Notes under the pieces: generated by a model | The model's input: the letters and a program-made list of their open reading frames with translations, nothing else | The model's database searches: none | What the model was told of the DNA's origin: nothing | Origin: Microcyclosporella mali | Lineage: Eukaryota > Ascomycota > Dothideomycetes > Mycosphaerellales > Mycosphaerellaceae | Length of the DNA stretch: 64,000 nucleotides | Assembly (NCBI GenBank): GCA_002785985.1 | Contig: NHNU01000019.1 | Span: 186,001-250,000 of the forward strand | Reading direction: 5' to 3' | In this document: one piece after another, positions 1-10,974 of the stretch | How positions within the stretch are numbered: the stretch's first letter is position 1 | How the letters are laid out: each line of letters starts with the position of its first letter | Translations under genes and position numbers: made by a program

Positions 1-348
1 AGGCCGCTGCCACCGATCGAGGATCAGCGGAAGTGGTTGGTGCAAAGAGCGGAGCAGAAGCGGCGGCAACGAAGTAGATTTCACCAGATTGATTGGGACA
101 CTGGCGAGACCATGGAGTGGTATCGGTGGCTTTACGAATTCGCCGGCCTGCCTTCGCTGGACGGACACGGCAGATGTCCGCCCATTTTGGATGCGAAGAC
201 ACGATGGGCAGTAGAGCACGCAGCCAGGTGCAGATATCCTGAATGGTGTGATGGTGATACCGAGGACTCGGATTCAAGGACCGAGGAGCAGGTAACTTCG
301 GAGTTCGAGCTGCTAGATGTCTCGATGGATCGGTTCTGGTTCCTGTGA
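1..348 (+). CDS. 3' end of a hypothetical protein (5' end outside window)
   Basis: The frame is open from the first base of the window and stops with TGA at 346-348, leaving 115 visible residues. There is no ATG near the left edge, so this is the tail of a gene or last exon that begins upstream. The visible part has a basic start (QKRRQRSR), an aromatic cluster (WYRWLYEF) and an acidic Ser/Glu-rich stretch near the end. I recognise no domain. Coding character is inferred from composition and an unbroken frame only, so it could also be a chance opening. Confidence 0.4.
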   Translation, partial: RPLPPIEDQRKWLVQRAEQKRRQRSRFHQIDWDTGETMEWYRWLYEFAGLPSLDGHGRCPPILDAKTRWAVEHAARCRYPEWCDGDTEDSDSRTEEQVTSEFELLDVSMDRFWFL

Positions 349-2001
349 GCGAAGTCCCGTAGACAGAGTCTCGAGATAGGGCAAAGGACGCTACACGGAG
401 TTTTCTCCGTCCGAATGACAGGTCGATCTGTACACCAGCAGCAGCGAATGTGACCCGAGTTCGGGCCTGAGCACAAGAATTGTTCTTGCAAAGCTGACAG
501 TCGATCGAAGGGAATCGATTACGCTCAGCAAGGGCGGCGTTTGTAAGCCTTTGGGAATGCTGAGAGATATTTCCCTTTGAATCCGGCTGGCACTATCGAC
601 TTCGGACGAACGTGTGGTCTCTGCTCGATTCCAGCACTCCAGGAAGGTATCCTCGCACCGCCCGTATGCTCTGCGGCAGATGCGATTGGATGGACTGCTG
701 GAAGCTGCCGAAACTCACTCAGTCACGGGGAGTCGGATCCTTGGCTGGGTGAGGGCGAAAGTTGCGAAGCCCTTCGACTCTAGGATGTGATTGAGGCTGT
801 CAGCAGCAGTAGCGTCCACCCTTAATTTGTGATTGTAAGCTGCCGCTTGTGGCGCGTGTCAAGGATTCTGCATCCGCGGACGGACAGGAGTATGATGAGA
901 CCATGAGTGTCTGAGGGACATTGCCACATTATCCGACGGATCTGTTTGGACTGGTGGCAGGGGAGTATGATGAACGGATCTTAGCAGGCGCAAGCTGCGG
1001 TCGGGGAGGGGATTGGGCAGGCCAAGTCGTCTTTTGTCATCGACTTATCATCGTTCAGCTCTGTGTGTCTCAAAGGGGCACGGGGCGACGGGGAGTCGGG
1101 AGAACAGCGACCATGGGCAGAGACCCACTTAAGTATCCTTATGTGCTTAGCCTTGGTGGCAACGGTTCCCCACGAGCCAAGACATTCCAACCACAACGCA
1201 TGGCATCCAAGCAGGTCCCGTCGGCAGACATCCACATCCACAACTACAGTACAGGGACCCCCCATCCATCAGGCGATCAAAGACGAGTCATCTGACGACT
1301 CGTGAGGACCATCGATGTCGTTCATCATGAATCACCATCGCTGCCCTTCTCTTCGTCATCCCCCTCCATGCTGTCAGAACATACACGCCCTGCCGTACAG
1401 AGGACCATCATCATGGCCCCTGGACCATCCTGCTGATGCGCTCGATCGGTCTATGCCGCATTGTTGAGCGTCCGGACATGTGTCAGTGGCTTGATATGGC
1501 CGCAACGGGCAACAATGCAAGAGTCTCGAGCTCTAGCCCTACTCGTTCTTACAGAAGTCCAAGCTCAACATCAGCCCTAGGACGATCCTGCCGAGAGGCT
1601 AAACCACAAAACAAGTAGGAGGTGTGGCAACATCATTTGCAGCCCTGCGCGCACCCGCATGAATCGCTCCTCACATGATGTCCCAGCTAGACCGCCACCC
1701 AATCTCGAGTGCCATCAGATGCGGCCGAGACAGTCGATCTCAGGCAAGGCCTGCTTACCACCGCGCCTGTGCGCCTACCCGTCGATATCTCGTCGCGTAT
1801 CTCGTCGCGGCTGCGGTCGCTCCCGCTCATGTACTCGAGCGGCGTACGATGGATTGCGAAGATCCAAATGATGAGGTGATGCTCACTCGGGAAGGCTGAC
1901 GCTTGTTTGTCTAAAAGCGACGTGCAACTCTGGCTTTGCGGATTCTTGCATCTCATCCCGACACTTTGGTTCTGCCATCATCTTTACCATCAAGCAAGCA
2001 C
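349..2001. other. Intergenic region, no supported gene
   Basis: Several short open frames exist on both strands (for example 921-1295 and 1675-1899 on +), but none has splice sites, domain character or composition that stands out from its antisense frames. I see no RNA gene or repeat here. It should hold the 3' flank of the first gene and the promoter of the gene at 2002. Confidence 0.5.
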
Positions 2002-2627
2002 ATGATGCCTGTCTACTATGCTGCGTCCGAGCATAGAGCTCCATCACTTTTCCCGGCCGATCGCAAGCTACCACCTCTCCCGCCCATGCCAAGATCCATC
2101 CGCGATTATGATACCCCGTATTTAGCACCATTTCTCAACCAGAGGCCAAAGACCTACACCTCACCTGCCAGCCCATCATCGTCCTGGAGCGGCGCATCTG
2201 TCAGAGCTGACTCGTTTTCACCACAACTCCCGGCCACGCATCTCAATACCCGGAAACTCGAGCGCCCTTTGCCTCCTGTAACCATGAACACAAAGCGCAA
2301 AGCAGAGCACATAGATGAGCCTGTAATTGAACAGTCGATCTTGTACATTAAGCATTACTGACTGATTATTAGGCGATTGCATCTGCATACAAAACTCCTC
2401 GACGAGAATGGAAACAGTCGGCAGACGATCAACCCAAAGGAGTATTCCTTCCCGTCTCCGGACTGCCTTCGCCTAGACGTTCCACCAGATCCAGACGTGA
2501 TCAGAATTCGTCGCAGACGTTTTCCAAGCTCCTTGCTCTTGCGCAGGACCACCAAGATCTCGTGTCAAAACTCCTGTCCAAGTTTGATAATCATGACTCG
2601 GCTCCTAGTCCTGGCTCCGAGCTTTAG
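2002..2627 (+). CDS. Hypothetical Pro-rich protein with short C-terminal coil, two exons
   Basis: Exons 2002-2322 and 2373-2627 join in phase across a 50-base intron that starts GTAATT, has a TACTGAC branch sequence and ends in ATTAG. The product is 191 residues. The N-terminal half is rich in Pro/Ser/Tyr (PADRKLPPLPPMPRS), the middle is basic (RRSTRSRRD), and the end has a short amphipathic stretch (FSKLLALAQDHQDLVSKLL) that could form a coil. An in-frame ATG at 1936 would add 22 residues; 2002 was preferred because its context is ordinary and the extra residues look untranslated. No known family is recognised. Low complexity and a basic patch would fit a nuclear or regulatory protein, but that is speculation. 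Confidence 0.55.
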
Positions 2628-2710
2628 CGGGACCCGAATGTTTGAGTCTACCATGTGACCTCACTTGTATTCTTCCCGCATTCCCGACATGCCTTGGACT
2701 GATGACAGCT

Positions 2711-4098
2711 TTATAAGGCGGTAGCGTTGGCACCTGGGAATTTGTCCTGCAACACCTTCCACAACTCTTCTCCGCCCTGTGTTGTGGCATTCCAAGCGGG
2801 ACAACTTAGATTCAGCAAAGGCACCGCCAGGGTGTCGAGGATCAGGTTCAATGGCTTAGCAAGAGTCGATACAAGGTTGTTCGTGTATGAAGGGGCAGCC
2901 ATTTTCACGATCTCCAGTGCAAAGCAAAGAAGGTTGTTCGACTCCAGCAGCGCAGGCACATTCGCCAAACCGGACACTGGATCACTCAAATCGATACCGG
3001 CGAAGGTGTTGACTCCATTGACATTGCCGCCGATACTGCCCAGTTCGGGGTACTGCAAGATCCAATCGACCAAATCCAAATCAAGCTGGACGAGGCCATA
3101 ATCAACTGGAGTCTTATACCAATTGTTGGGTATCCGTTCCCAGCCCTTCCGGTATGTGAAGTTTCCAGGCTTTCCACTTACGGCGAAGATACTTTGCAGT
3201 ATGTCGTGTGCTTTGAGGAGTCAGCAAGGTTTCCTCGTCAGGGTCATGAAACTTACTCAGGATGCCCTCTGGATGTTGGGCTGAGTGGTTGGCGAACAAA
3301 CGACCCATGAACTGATACCCTGCGTTGCGCGCAACTAGCCCAGTGAAGGGGCCATAATAGAAGGTGGGATTGGTTTCAATGGACTCTTGGAATCTCTTCG
3401 CGGCGTACGCTGCCATCACGTCCATCGTGAAAGACTGGTTTCCGTCCATAGGAACCATATCGTACATTCCCTCGAATCTGGTCAAATTCATCGTCCAGGC
3501 ATCGCCAGTCACAAATAAATCGTCTCTCGTGGGCGAAGAGTCTGACTCGATCAGGTTGTGGGCGAAATTAATGCCTTGAGGTGCTCCAAGCAGGCCCAGA
3601 ATGTCGCCGAGGAGGTTCTCTACCCTTGTGTCGTTGCCGCCGATGGAGAAGGATGGATTCAATGACAGTGGGTTGCCTGACCAAACGACGCCCATTACAG
3701 TGAGGATGGTCGCCAGCTCGATGCCCATTCCCCAGACTTGGTTGATGGCTGTCGGTACTTCGAGCAAGGAGACAATTCCAGTCCTCGAGATGTACCCATG
3801 ATTGGCCAATGCCTGTCGCGATGTCAGCTACATATGGAACGCTTACTTGGAGACAACTTGCATTCAACCCAGGGCAAGGTCCTCTTTGATCGGTCTCGCC
3901 AGGAGGCTGAAAGGCGTGATCCCCCGTGACCTCGATGGAATCGCTCAGAGAGTTCAGGAGCAGTCTCTTGTTCGGCGAGCGGACGCTCGGCTGGTGTATG
4001 GCGGCGTGGACGGCGCCATGATGGGTGGAACCAGACACGATGGAAATCCAGCACCACAACAACAGAAGCCGCAGAAGTGGTCGCGGAACTCGGAACAT
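2711..4098 (-). CDS. Secreted heme-thiolate peroxidase (chloroperoxidase/peroxygenase family)
   Basis: Three exons on the minus strand (4098-3862, 3812-3257, 3210-2711) give 430 residues. Residues 1-24 form a signal peptide (MFRVPRPLLRLLLLWCW). The family hallmark GPCPGLNALANHGY spans the first splice junction; Cys75 is the expected axial heme thiolate. IESDSSPTR (168-176) occupies the place of the usual E-H/G-D motif, with Ser replacing His/Gly, and RFQESIETNP near residue 220 matches the segment that carries the distal acid in relatives. Such enzymes use H2O2 to halogenate, oxidise or oxygenate small organics outside the cell. Intron 1 (3813-3861) must use a GC donor (GCAAGT) to keep the conserved motif; intron 2 (3211-3256) is GTAAGT-AG. 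The length is a little above typical short peroxygenases. The start at 4098 was chosen because the signal peptide begins there; an upstream in-frame ATG exists at 4158. Confidence 0.85.
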
Positions 4099-4822
4099 GT
4101 TCGCAGTTGACGGTGGCAGACGATGTTGTTGCTGCGTAGATGACAAAAAGCAATACAATGGGTGGTCCTCTCGGTCGTCGGATCAATCTCGGTGCGCTGC
4201 ATGTGGTCGCTTTGACTGATAACGTCTGTTTCTCAGAACTCCATCCATCGACCGCATCTCTAAATGGGAAACCAGCTTGATAACCTCGAAATTGGCTGCG
4301 ATGCAACTGCCGATCACTCTCCTTTTCATGCTTCAATGCACGTGGCATGGGCAGGAACCTTGGCCTTGGGTATCTTCTGCAACCCATGAACCTGGTCTCG
4401 GTACAGTAGCCGCTACGTAGGATTCTTCATCATTTTCGTGCCGCGCAGCACTAAGTCAGTTTTCGCTCAGACTAATTTTCGGTTGACTCTCACGGCTCTT
4501 AATCCTTGGTCGTCAGGAGAATAAGGCGCCTATCAGTATATCGCAATTGCTACCACGCTGCAGGAAGATGCTGTTCCGACAGCACGATCGTGAGACTAGC
4601 TTGCATAGCTATCCTTGCCCATGCCAGGTACACGACCCGTCTTCCTGAAAATCCCACGGTCTAACCGAACACATTCGCAATGCTGTAAGACGAGGATCCT
4701 CGCGCGGTGTCGGCGACTCTGCTTGTGGTGTTGCTGCAGCTGCCACAAATATCAACTTGCATTCTGGCGAAAGGCTGCTACTCACATGTTTTCTCAAGTC
4801 TTCGGAGGTGCGACTGGACAAC
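4099..4822. promoter_or_regulatory. Divergent intergenic region between peroxidase and CFEM receptor
   Basis: 724 bases separate the two divergent start codons, so both promoters must lie here. Long antisense frames in this stretch are not credible genes. I see no clear TATA box or named operator. Confidence 0.4.
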
Positions 4823-6449
4823 ATGAAGTTGTTCTGGAGCTTGATGGCTGGCTTCGCCGTGGCGGCCACGGGAGCAGCCCAATCGACTGATGCAGATATA
4901 GATGCTGCATTGCAGCTGGTGGCTTCCATGCCAACATGTGGTGTTAGTTGTCGAAACACGCCATAGACCTCGTGGGATAATATGTGCTGACGATTCGCCC
5001 AGTCCACTTGTCTCCTCGACGCAATCGCTGCATCGCCATGTGCTGCGACCGACATTGCTTGCAGTTGTAGCAATGCAAACATCACGGCACAGGTCTCGCT
5101 ATGTGTAGTTCAGAACTGCACAGTCCGGCAGCAATTGAGTATGGCATTCTTATCACATATTCAGTCAGTCATTCACTGACATGCACGCAGCTGTGAAGAA
5201 CACCACGGAGACTTTATGCTCTGCTCCCATACGAGATAGGACACATGCCGTGTCCTACGCCGGAGTGATTGGACTTGTGATCGCTCTGATTGCTTACCTC
5301 TTGCGCATGGCTGCAAAGGTGACCTTTCCATGTGAAGGTGGTCTAGGCTGGAACAACAATCTGGGCTGGGACGATGCGGTGATGAGTTTCGCCGTGTTCC
5401 TTATCATTCCAATCAGCGCAATGTCCGTCGAGTTGGCCGAACTGGGGCTCGGGAAGGATATCTGGACAATACCATTCAGCAACATCACCATGATTCTGAA
5501 GGTACAGCTCTCCACTCAATTGTCATCAGTGAATGCTATACTGACCATTCAATACAGATCTACTATGCCGACGAACTCCTCTACTTGACCGCCTTGCCTG
5601 CCGTCAAGATTGCTATGCTCCTGACGTATCTGCGCATCTTCCCCACCGTTCGTTTTCGTTACCTGGCTTATGGCGCCATGGGCTTGAATGTCGCCTACGC
5701 CATTGCCTTCGTTCTGGTCTCGGTCTTCCAGTGCGATCCGATACCCCTAGCATGGAAACGCTGGGACAGCGAGCATGCAGGGACTTGCAACGACATCAAT
5801 GCCCAGGGTTGGGCTTCGGCGGCTTTTAACATCGTTCTCGATGTCATCGTCATCACTTTGCCGCTGCCGCAATTATGGGGTATGCAGTTGAATATTCGCA
5901 AGAAGGCAAGTCTGAGAACATACCTCTTCCCATCCCTCTCCATCTCTCGCCAAGTGCCCCTGCTAATTGACGAACCAGTTCTGGGTCATGGTGATGTTCT
6001 CTACAGGCTTCTTCGTGACCATCGTCAGTATCCTCCGCTTGCAGATTCTCATCAAATTCGGGAGCACGACCAACGTGACCTGGGACTACACTTCTGTCGG
6101 TAAGTCTCCAAGACAACGCCTCCTCACCACAAAAAGCCTCATCCGCTAAAACCGAAAATAAGGCTACTGGTCTACCGTTGAGATTCATGCTGCTGTCGTA
6201 GCCGCTTGTATGCCGGCAATTCGCAGCCTCATTCGCAGATGGTTGCCCAGAGTCATGGGCACGTCGGCCGACGAATCTCGTCACACAGTAGCCTCGGGAC
6301 TATCGGGACGCACGGCGGTCAGCAGCGGAATCGCAAAGTTCGAGCCCGAGGTCATCGTGCGGTCCAGGAGCAGCGACGAGGAGAATTTTATTCCCTTGCG
6401 GGAATTGAACGGCGACGAAATTCAAGTGGCGCCTAAAGGAAAGTATTGA
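4823..6449 (+). CDS. CFEM-domain rhodopsin-like 7TM receptor (PTH11-related)
   Basis: Six exons (4823-4942, 5003-5138, 5191-5501, 5558-5905, 5979-6099, 6163-6449) give 440 residues. The order is signal peptide (MKLFWSLMAGFAVAA), a Cys-rich CFEM domain within about residues 21-90 (CGSTC, then SPCAATDIACSCS and LCVVQNC), then seven hydrophobic segments of the fungal rhodopsin-like type, with landmarks LGWDDAVM, YLTALPAVKIAMLLTYLRIF and GYWSTVEIHAAVVAACMP. The acidic/Ser-rich tail should be cytoplasmic. Members sense surface or host cues in plant-associated fungi; the ligand here is unknown. Intron 1 falls inside the first CFEM CxxxC pair and only the GTTAGT donor restores the right spacing. Intron 4 (5906-5978) needs a GCAAGT donor to keep the FWVMVMF helix in frame. 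The gene is divergent from the peroxidase and upstream of a GMC oxidase. Confidence 0.85.
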
Positions 6450-7074
6450 GGATGAGGAGAAGCCGACGAGGGTTGACATCGTTTCTAATAATGAGACAGA
6501 GTGCGTGTGAGTATGTTTGTGTGTGATATGACTTCCAACGCACAATACCATGTTGCATAAAACAAAATGTGGTTATATGAGGATTTGCATAGTAATGTAG
6601 AAACTGTTCCACCACCATTATTATTTTCCTCCACCTATGATCTGTCGCCCATCTCCCTTGGCATACCATCACGGTGGACAATGCGTTGAGCTGCAACACA
6701 CTTCCGAGGGAAATCTTGGAAGAGGCACCGTCGACGACAATGCCTGTTTCTTGGCCCTGACGCCGCCCCACCTTGTCATTCACCGGCGTAACTTCGCGTG
6801 AGTCCGGGGAAAACCACAACCTTGACTTCGCAGGTGCACAAGCGGAAAGAACGGTTCGCTGCAATCGTTCATTTCGCTTAGGCGAGGAGGTGAGTGAGTC
6901 TGAGGCGCACACGAGTCGTTTATTCTTGAGGACTGTGAAGTTCCTGTCAATGTATAATCAATCTTTTGAGAGTTCGGTATCTTCTGTTCTTGGCTGAAGG
7001 TGGTTTCGTTGTTGTCGTTGTTATCGTTCCTTTGCCGTGTGTCTCGGGAAGAGAGGCCTGTCCAGTCACTCATT
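6450..7074. other. Intergenic region, tandem genes
   Basis: 625 bases between the receptor stop and the GMC start hold the 3' flank of one and the promoter of the other. No gene, repeat or RNA is visible. Confidence 0.4.
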
Positions 7075-9161
7075 ATGTTGCTTCAGCACAGTCTTGCGAT
7101 CCTTTCGTTAGCATGGTCGGCCACAGCGACCATTTCTCACTCACGACTCCATCATCGACAGACCGCGCAATATGAGTACATCGTCGTCGGATCAGGAGCT
7201 GGAGGTGGGCCTCTGGCGAGCAGACTCGCTCGTGCAGGCTTCAAGACCCTTCTGATCGAAGCTGGAGACGATCAGGGAGATGAGCCGTACGAGCAAGTTC
7301 CTGCCTTGAACCTTCAAGCAAGCGAGTTCGCGCCTATGAGCTGGAACTACTATGTCTCGCATTATGCGGAGCAGGCGAGACAGGAGCGGGATTCGAAGAT
7401 GGTATGGAATGCTACCGAGGGGACGTTGTATACAGGTCAAAGTCCACCGGAGGGAGCGGAGCCTTTGGGAATCCTGTATCCTAGGACTGGAGCTCTAGGT
7501 GCGTTTTCATGTTCAGCCGAAGCCTGACGTGATTGTTGCTGACGGAATGACTGTGTAGGTGGTTGTTCTACTCACAATGCGATGATTACTGTGTATCCGC
7601 ACGAAAGTGACTGGACGTACATTGCCAATCTGACAGGCGACGACACCTGGGCTCCTGATCTTATGAGAACATATTTCGAGAAGCTCGAGAATTGCCAATA
7701 TGTGCCAGCCAGTACCCTCGGACACGGCCATAACGGATGGTTGAACACAAGTCTGACGTCTTTGAGCTTGGTGATTGAGGATCAAAAGCTGCTCTCTATC
7801 ATTATCTCTGCTGCGACTGCAATGGGAAAGGTAATCGCTCGCCTACTACGAGGTCGAGCATCGTAAAACAAGACTGATGATGCCCACAGAATATCGTAGC
7901 CAGCTTGATCACCACGGTCACCGGTCTTGCTCATATCCTGTTGGACGACCTCAACTCTGCCTCTTCCGCTCGCGACCAGACCACAGATGTGTACCAGATA
8001 CCGATCGCCGTTGACTTGGAGACTTCTCGACGAATCGGTCCACGCGACTTCATTCTCGATACTGTCAATCAAGGCTATCCACTTGATGTTCAGCTCAAGA
8101 CTCTCGTCACCAAGATCCGATTCGACCGCAACGGATCTGTTCCCAAGGCTGTCGGTGTAGAGTATTCGCAAGGTGAGAGCTTGTACGCTGCCGACCCTCG
8201 CTACGCTGCCGCAAGCGGAACACCAGGATATGTCTCTGCTTCAAAGGAAGTCATCGTCTCGGCCGGCACGTTCAACACGCCCCAACTCTTGAAACTCAGC
8301 GGTGTCGGTCCCGCTGCAGAACTCGAAAGCTTCGGCATAGATGTCGTTGTTGATCTTCCCGGTGTTGGGACGAACATGCAGGACAGATATGAAAATACCG
8401 TCATTGGGAAGTCTCCAACCGACTTTTTCATCTCGAAGGACTGCACCTTCTTGTGGACTGAGCCGGATCCGTGCTTTGAAGCGTGGCGAGACGGCACCGA
8501 TGCCGTATCTCGAGGCGTCTACGCCTCCAATGGTATCGCCGTCGCAGTCACGCAGAAGTCTTCCGTCGCCTCTGAATCCGACGATCCGGATATCTTCATC
8601 TCGGGCGCTCCTGTCAACTTTCCAGGGTACTACCCCAACTATTCCGTCGACGGCTTTGATGGACGCAGCTACTGGTCATGGATCACACTGAAAGCGCACT
8701 CCCACAATAATGCCGGAACAGTAACCCTGCGCTCGGCCAATCCTCAAGACGTCCCGCAGATCACCTTCAACTCCTTCGATGCAGGCAACACAGACGACAA
8801 TGGCGACGAAAAGGATGTCCAAGCGATATATGAAGGCATGCAATTTGCACGAAAAGCTTTCAAAGACCTGGTACCGCTCGCGGGAGGCTTCACTGAGGTT
8901 TGGCCGAACATCACAGAAGAGGCGGAACTCAAGCAGTTCATCAAAGATGAGGCTTGGGGCCATCACGCCTGCTGTACAAGTGCTATTGGCCCTGACGGGG
9001 ACAGCATGGCTGTGCTGGACTCGTCTTTCCGTGTCCGTGGTGTGGAAGGGCTACGGGTCGTGGACGCGTCGGTGTTCCCGAAGATTCCTGGGTACTACAT
9101 TGCATTGCCGATCTACATGATCAGCGAGAAGGCGGCGGACGTGATCATCAATGGGTCGTGA
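7075..9161 (+). CDS. Secreted GMC-family FAD oxidoreductase
   Basis: Three exons (7075-7498, 7559-7830, 7890-9161) give 655 residues. After a signal peptide (MLLQHSLAILSLAWSATAT) comes the ADP-binding fold YIVVGSGAGGGPLASRLA (Gly39-Gly44) and LLIEAGDD. The second GMC signature appears as SAGTFNTPQLLKLSGVGP, and the C-terminal domain carries His590-His591 (WGHHACC), one of which is the usual catalytic base. The second catalytic position, normally His or Asn before Pro, sits in FPKIPGYYIALP, where neither residue is present. The family oxidises alcohols or sugars and commonly reduces O2 to H2O2. Both introns are GT-AG and about 60 bases. Exact substrate cannot be told from sequence. An upstream ATG at 7000 was rejected because it would precede the signal peptide with 25 unlikely residues. 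Confidence 0.85.
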
Positions 9162-10279
9162 AGTTTTGGCTCGTTTCCTTGAGGCGTACTTCGTCAACGG
9201 CAAGCTGGAATGGCAGCCCGCCCGAGACACATACTGCATTGGAATGCTGGGCGCTTCCGGGCTTGGTGCCATTGAGTGAGTAGTCCAGTGTGCGGTTCAC
9301 TTGGCTTATGTCCACGATTATGTAGGCAGTGTGGCCCAAGAGAGCAGCGATGAAGAGGTCCTGCTCAGATATCGTCTACTTTAGCACAGTCAGTAATGTT
9401 TTTGTCAGCGAAAATCCAGGATTGTGTATTTGAGCCTTCCAGCAAGAATACATTTTCTCGCTTTGCCTGTCAACAGTTTCGTCAAGTCGGCTCCACACGC
9501 CCTCATCATGTTCGAAGGCTACGCAGCAGCTCAGCCGATATCGTATGAGCGACCAGTCTGGAGAAGGCAAAACAATTTTTTGGAGTCTGATGGACACCAG
9601 CTGGCTTAATTGTTCTGGCGAAAATATATATATATATATGAGAGTAGCATGATCCGGCGAGTTTGGGGGTCCAGCTTCCAATGCCTCCACTCGACGAACC
9701 GCTCATAGGCTTTTGGGTCTAAAATACAAGACTGAGGAAGCTGATAGATAGAACGCACAACGTATCTCGAGCAGAAGAGAAGAGTCCGGTGAGCATTGGT
9801 GCGGTGCGCAATGTGTCCGTCGTCCTCGAGGGCTGAGAGGTCGAGGTTCCTAGCAGGCAGAGCTTCGACGTACCAGGCCCAAGTACCCGATAGTGTTCAG
9901 ATCCATCATCCAAGCGATTCCGAGGGTGCCAAGGTTTGTGGTTCATGTTGTCCAAGCACCGTGCAAAGTTCGGAGTTCATGGGTGGTGGCATGGGTGGGA
10001 ATGTGGAGGAGCGGCGAAAGTCATCTGTCGAAAAGTGGGTCCATCAAAGAATCAATGGGCCCCCTTCCAATACCATGAAACTGGAGGCTTACTCTTTCTC
10101 TCTCTCACACACACTCTCTCTCTACTGCATAAATACATCACCATCGCCACTCTCAGAAACAACCACATCCCAGGAAGCATTTTACACAAGAATCCAGAAC
10201 CCGAACCACAACACCAGGACACAGAAAAGAAAGAAAAGAAATCAAGCCAAAGAAATCAAGCCAAAGAAATAAACACAAA
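9162..10279. other. Intergenic region with TA tract and CT-rich promoter tract
   Basis: No gene is supported. A (TA)n run lies near 9627-9640. A pyrimidine-rich run at about 10091-10124, followed by CATAAATA, sits upstream of the GNAT start and looks like a fungal CT-box/TATA promoter. Just before the start a 14-base unit (GAAATCAAGCCAAA) repeats about 2.5 times near 10238-10270, likely in the 5' leader. Confidence 0.5.
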
Positions 10280-10933
10280 ATGGAAGTCCACCCCGCCAAC
10301 CCCACAGACATACCCTCCATCGTCAGCATCCAATTCTCCGCCTTCGAAGGCGACCCCTACCAAGAAGCGCTCTTCCCCGGCGACTACCACAGCGCAGCCG
10401 TGCGCCAAGAAGCCGTGACGCGAACCACCAAACACTTCACCACCACGACCGACCCTTCAGCTCGCTGGCTCATCTGCAAAACCTCCACCGCCACCGCCTC
10501 CGACGAACGCGTCGGTTTCGCGCTCTACAACATCTACGCCCAGCCGCGACCCGAGTCGGAATGGGCGAGAGACCCGGAAGTAGACTGGTGCGAGGGCCGA
10601 CAGCGCGAGATCGCGAGGAATTTTCTGATGATGAATTGTCGTTTGCGGAGGAGGATTTGGGAGGGGAGGCCGTATATTCTGCTTAATTTGTTGTGTGTAA
10701 GGCAGGAGTGGCAGCGGAAAGGCGCGGGGACGGTGCTGGTGCAGTGGGGAATCGAGCGGGCGGAGGAATTGGGGTTGGCGGTGTATCTCGAGGCGAGTCC
10801 GGCGGGGTATCATCTGTATAGGAAGTTGGGATTCAAGCAAGTCGATGTGGAGTATGTTAGAGCGGGGGAGTGGGATGGAGATTATGATCGGGAGTATATT
10901 GCTATGGTGAGGGAGCCGAGTGAGAAGAAGTGA
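10280..10933 (+). CDS. GNAT-family N-acetyltransferase
   Basis: A single exon of 217 residues. The C-terminal half shows the acetyl-CoA binding core LLCVRQEWQRKGAGTVLV, in which QRKGAG is the Q/R-x-x-G-x-G/A pyrophosphate loop, followed by a helix and the YHLYRKLGFKQV segment that closes the fold. The first half (EVHPANPTDIPSIVSIQF) is the usual N-terminal strand and helix. Cytosolic acetyl transfer to an amine is expected; the acceptor is unknown. The gene is convergent with the permease, only 41 bases from its stop. Codon choice changes inside the gene: the first half is C-rich and the last third G-rich on the coding strand. Confidence 0.85.
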   Translation: MEVHPANPTDIPSIVSIQFSAFEGDPYQEALFPGDYHSAAVRQEAVTRTTKHFTTTTDPSARWLICKTSTATASDERVGFALYNIYAQPRPESEWARDPEVDWCEGRQREIARNFLMMNCRLRRRIWEGRPYILLNLLCVRQEWQRKGAGTVLVQWGIERAEELGLAVYLEASPAGYHLYRKLGFKQVDVEYVRAGEWDGDYDREYIAMVREPSEKK

Positions 10934-10974
10934 GCAATATAGATAGAAGAACAGGCTTTAGATTTCATCGCTCA

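Noticed and set aside
3824..4387. 187-codon minus-strand frame overlapping the peroxidase start
   Set aside because: It overlaps exon 1 in another frame and has no domain; the peroxidase frame has a signal peptide and the family motif.
10457..10840. 127-codon frame antisense to the GNAT gene
   Set aside because: Low-complexity shadow caused by biased codon use; the + frame has a clear acetyl-CoA fold.
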